From Sinorhizobium meliloti 4H41 (GTDB lineage Bacteria > Pseudomonadota > Alphaproteobacteria > Rhizobiales > Rhizobiaceae): 64,000 nt of DNA. The position numbers and the translations under genes are program-made. The notes beneath the pieces were generated by a model that did no database searches, had not been told where the DNA came from, and saw only the letters and a list, made by a program, of their open reading frames with translations. The DNA lies in the NCBI RefSeq assembly GCF_000375585.1, contig NZ_AQWP01000004.1, positions 124,001-188,000 of the forward strand. Reading direction: 5' to 3'. Below, in pieces: positions 63,308-64,000 of this stretch. The first letter of the stretch is position 1. Every line of letters starts with the position of its first letter.

Positions 63308-64000
63308 CTATTTTCCGTCCAACCACTCCTGCAGTTCCGCTTCCGCCCGCTCCAGCGCGCTGTAGTTCAGGAGTTTGCGCAGGAAGGCGATCGTGATGGC
63401 GCGGGCACGCAGATTGAAGCGGCCGTCGTCATTGTCGTCGCTCGCGGCCTGGTAGACGTCGAGCTTGTCGTAAAGCTGCTGCAGGCGATTCTGTACGCTG
63501 CGCAGCGACAGGCCGCGGCGCCTGGCAATGGCCCTGTCGGTAAGGCCGAGTGCGATATCGACGAGGATCTCGTATTCGGAATCGGTGAAGCCGTTCGTCT
63601 GGCCAAGGCTTTTCTGCTGAAGACCCCGCACCTCCCGGTCGATGACGCATTGGCTCTCGACGAAGATCGAGCGCAGGGCAAGCTTCAGCCGTTCGTCGGA
63701 CGCGGATTTCAGGACGTAGCCATAGGCAGCTCCATCCGGAACGATGCGCGAGACACCGCGTACATACGCCTCGTCCGAATAGTTCGACCAGAAAAGGATG
63801 CGGGTCTCCGGCCGCTCCTTCCAGATCGTGCGTGCCGCCTCGATGCCGTTGCGGCTCGCCATCTGCAGATCCATGACGATATGCGCCGACTTGTGATCGC
63901 GAGCGAGCTTCTCGCCGACAGTTCCATTTTCCGCCTCGATCACGGTGTCGCATTCCGGCAGGGCTGCATTGACCGCCTCATGCAGGTAGGAGCGATGCAG
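63308..64000 (-). CDS. LuxR-type (NarL/FixJ) response regulator, 5' end outside the window
   Basis: The frame is open to the right edge (LHRSYLHEAVNAALPECDTV upstream of the GTG at 63943), so the gene begins beyond 64000. Receiver domain: phospho-acceptor Asp in HIVMDLQMASRNGIEAA, the Ser/Thr region ILFWSNYSDEAYV, conserved Lys in YVLKSAS. C-terminal LuxR HTH: FTDSEYEILVDIALGLTDRA and RRGLSLRSVQNRLQQLYDKL. No cognate kinase seen. Opposite strand to the RHS gene. Confidence 0.85.
   Translation of the reverse strand: MHRSYLHEAVNAALPECDTVIEAENGTVGEKLARDHKSAHIVMDLQMASRNGIEAARTIWKERPETRILFWSNYSDEAYVRGVSRIVPDGAAYGYVLKSASDERLKLALRSIFVESQCVIDREVRGLQQKSLGQTNGFTDSEYEILVDIALGLTDRAIARRRGLSLRSVQNRLQQLYDKLDVYQAASDDNDDGRFNLRARAITIAFLRKLLNYSALERAEAELQEWLDGK

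Overview
The window looks like a stretch of a rhizobial replicon, most likely a Sinorhizobium/Ensifer symbiotic or accessory megaplasmid. The reasons are alphaproteobacterial codon use, strong AAGGAG-type ribosome binding sites, the density of ABC and TRAP transporters with GntR (FCD) regulators and dehydrogenases, and the order otsA, gdhA, TRAP system, IlvD-type dehydratase. From memory that order recalls part of S. meliloti pSymA; this was not checked. No tRNA, rRNA or CRISPR array was seen.

Layout. (1) 1-2079: the C-terminal part of a siderophore receptor and a convergent AraC regulator. (2) 2212-4398: a segment bounded by inverted 38-bp Tn3-family ends, holding a ureohydrolase with altered metal-site motifs, YidB-like and GlsB-like small stress proteins, and a truncated DUF2200 gene. 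(3) 4857-13581: a compact, translationally coupled minus-strand operon (class III aminotransferase, GT-C glycosyltransferase, DPPR-synthase-like UbiA, HAD phosphatase, small protein, GMC oxidoreductase, extended SDR) plus a convergent YbhN/LPG-synthase-type membrane protein. This reads as a complete polyprenyl-phosphoryl-pentose (decaprenyl-phospho-arabinose-like) pathway. A third Tn3 end and a transposase N-terminal relic lie on its other side. (4) 14066-26015: a ribose-type ABC importer operon whose ATPase gene is broken by an amber codon inside the signature motif, a GntR regulator, a divergent oxidative operon (LDH2, Fe-ADH, ALDH, hydrolase) and a trimethylamine-dehydrogenase-like flavoprotein. 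(5) 26076-27860: an epsilon-type exonuclease and a DUF2161 protein.

(6) 27937-38352: a sugar-acid regulon with a DctPQM TRAP importer, a XylX-like FAH-family protein, a GlcD-type FAD dehydrogenase, a FadR-type regulator, DenD, an LtnD-like dehydrogenase and an IlvD/Edd dehydratase. Related TTGTC/GACAA palindromes lie in both of its promoter regions. (7) 38557-44980: otsA with a possible ECF-type promoter, gdhA, a PQQ-type sorbosone/glucose dehydrogenase homologue, and a DHA2 efflux pump divergent from its TetR repressor. (8) 45128-50358: a GntR regulator, ALDH and a second sugar ABC importer (binding protein, permease, single-domain ATPase). (9) 50606-53443: two small hypothetical proteins, a LysR regulator and an SDR lacking YxxxK.

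(10) 54181-63085: three tightly packed genes encoding two paralogous glycine-rich, collagen/PGRS-like proteins and a 2118-residue SpvB-VCBS-RHS protein with a signal peptide and an unusual non-toxin-like C-terminal tail. A LuxR-type response regulator runs off the right edge. The two parts most likely to hold undescribed biology are the polyprenyl-pentose operon (3) and the glycine-rich/RHS locus (10).
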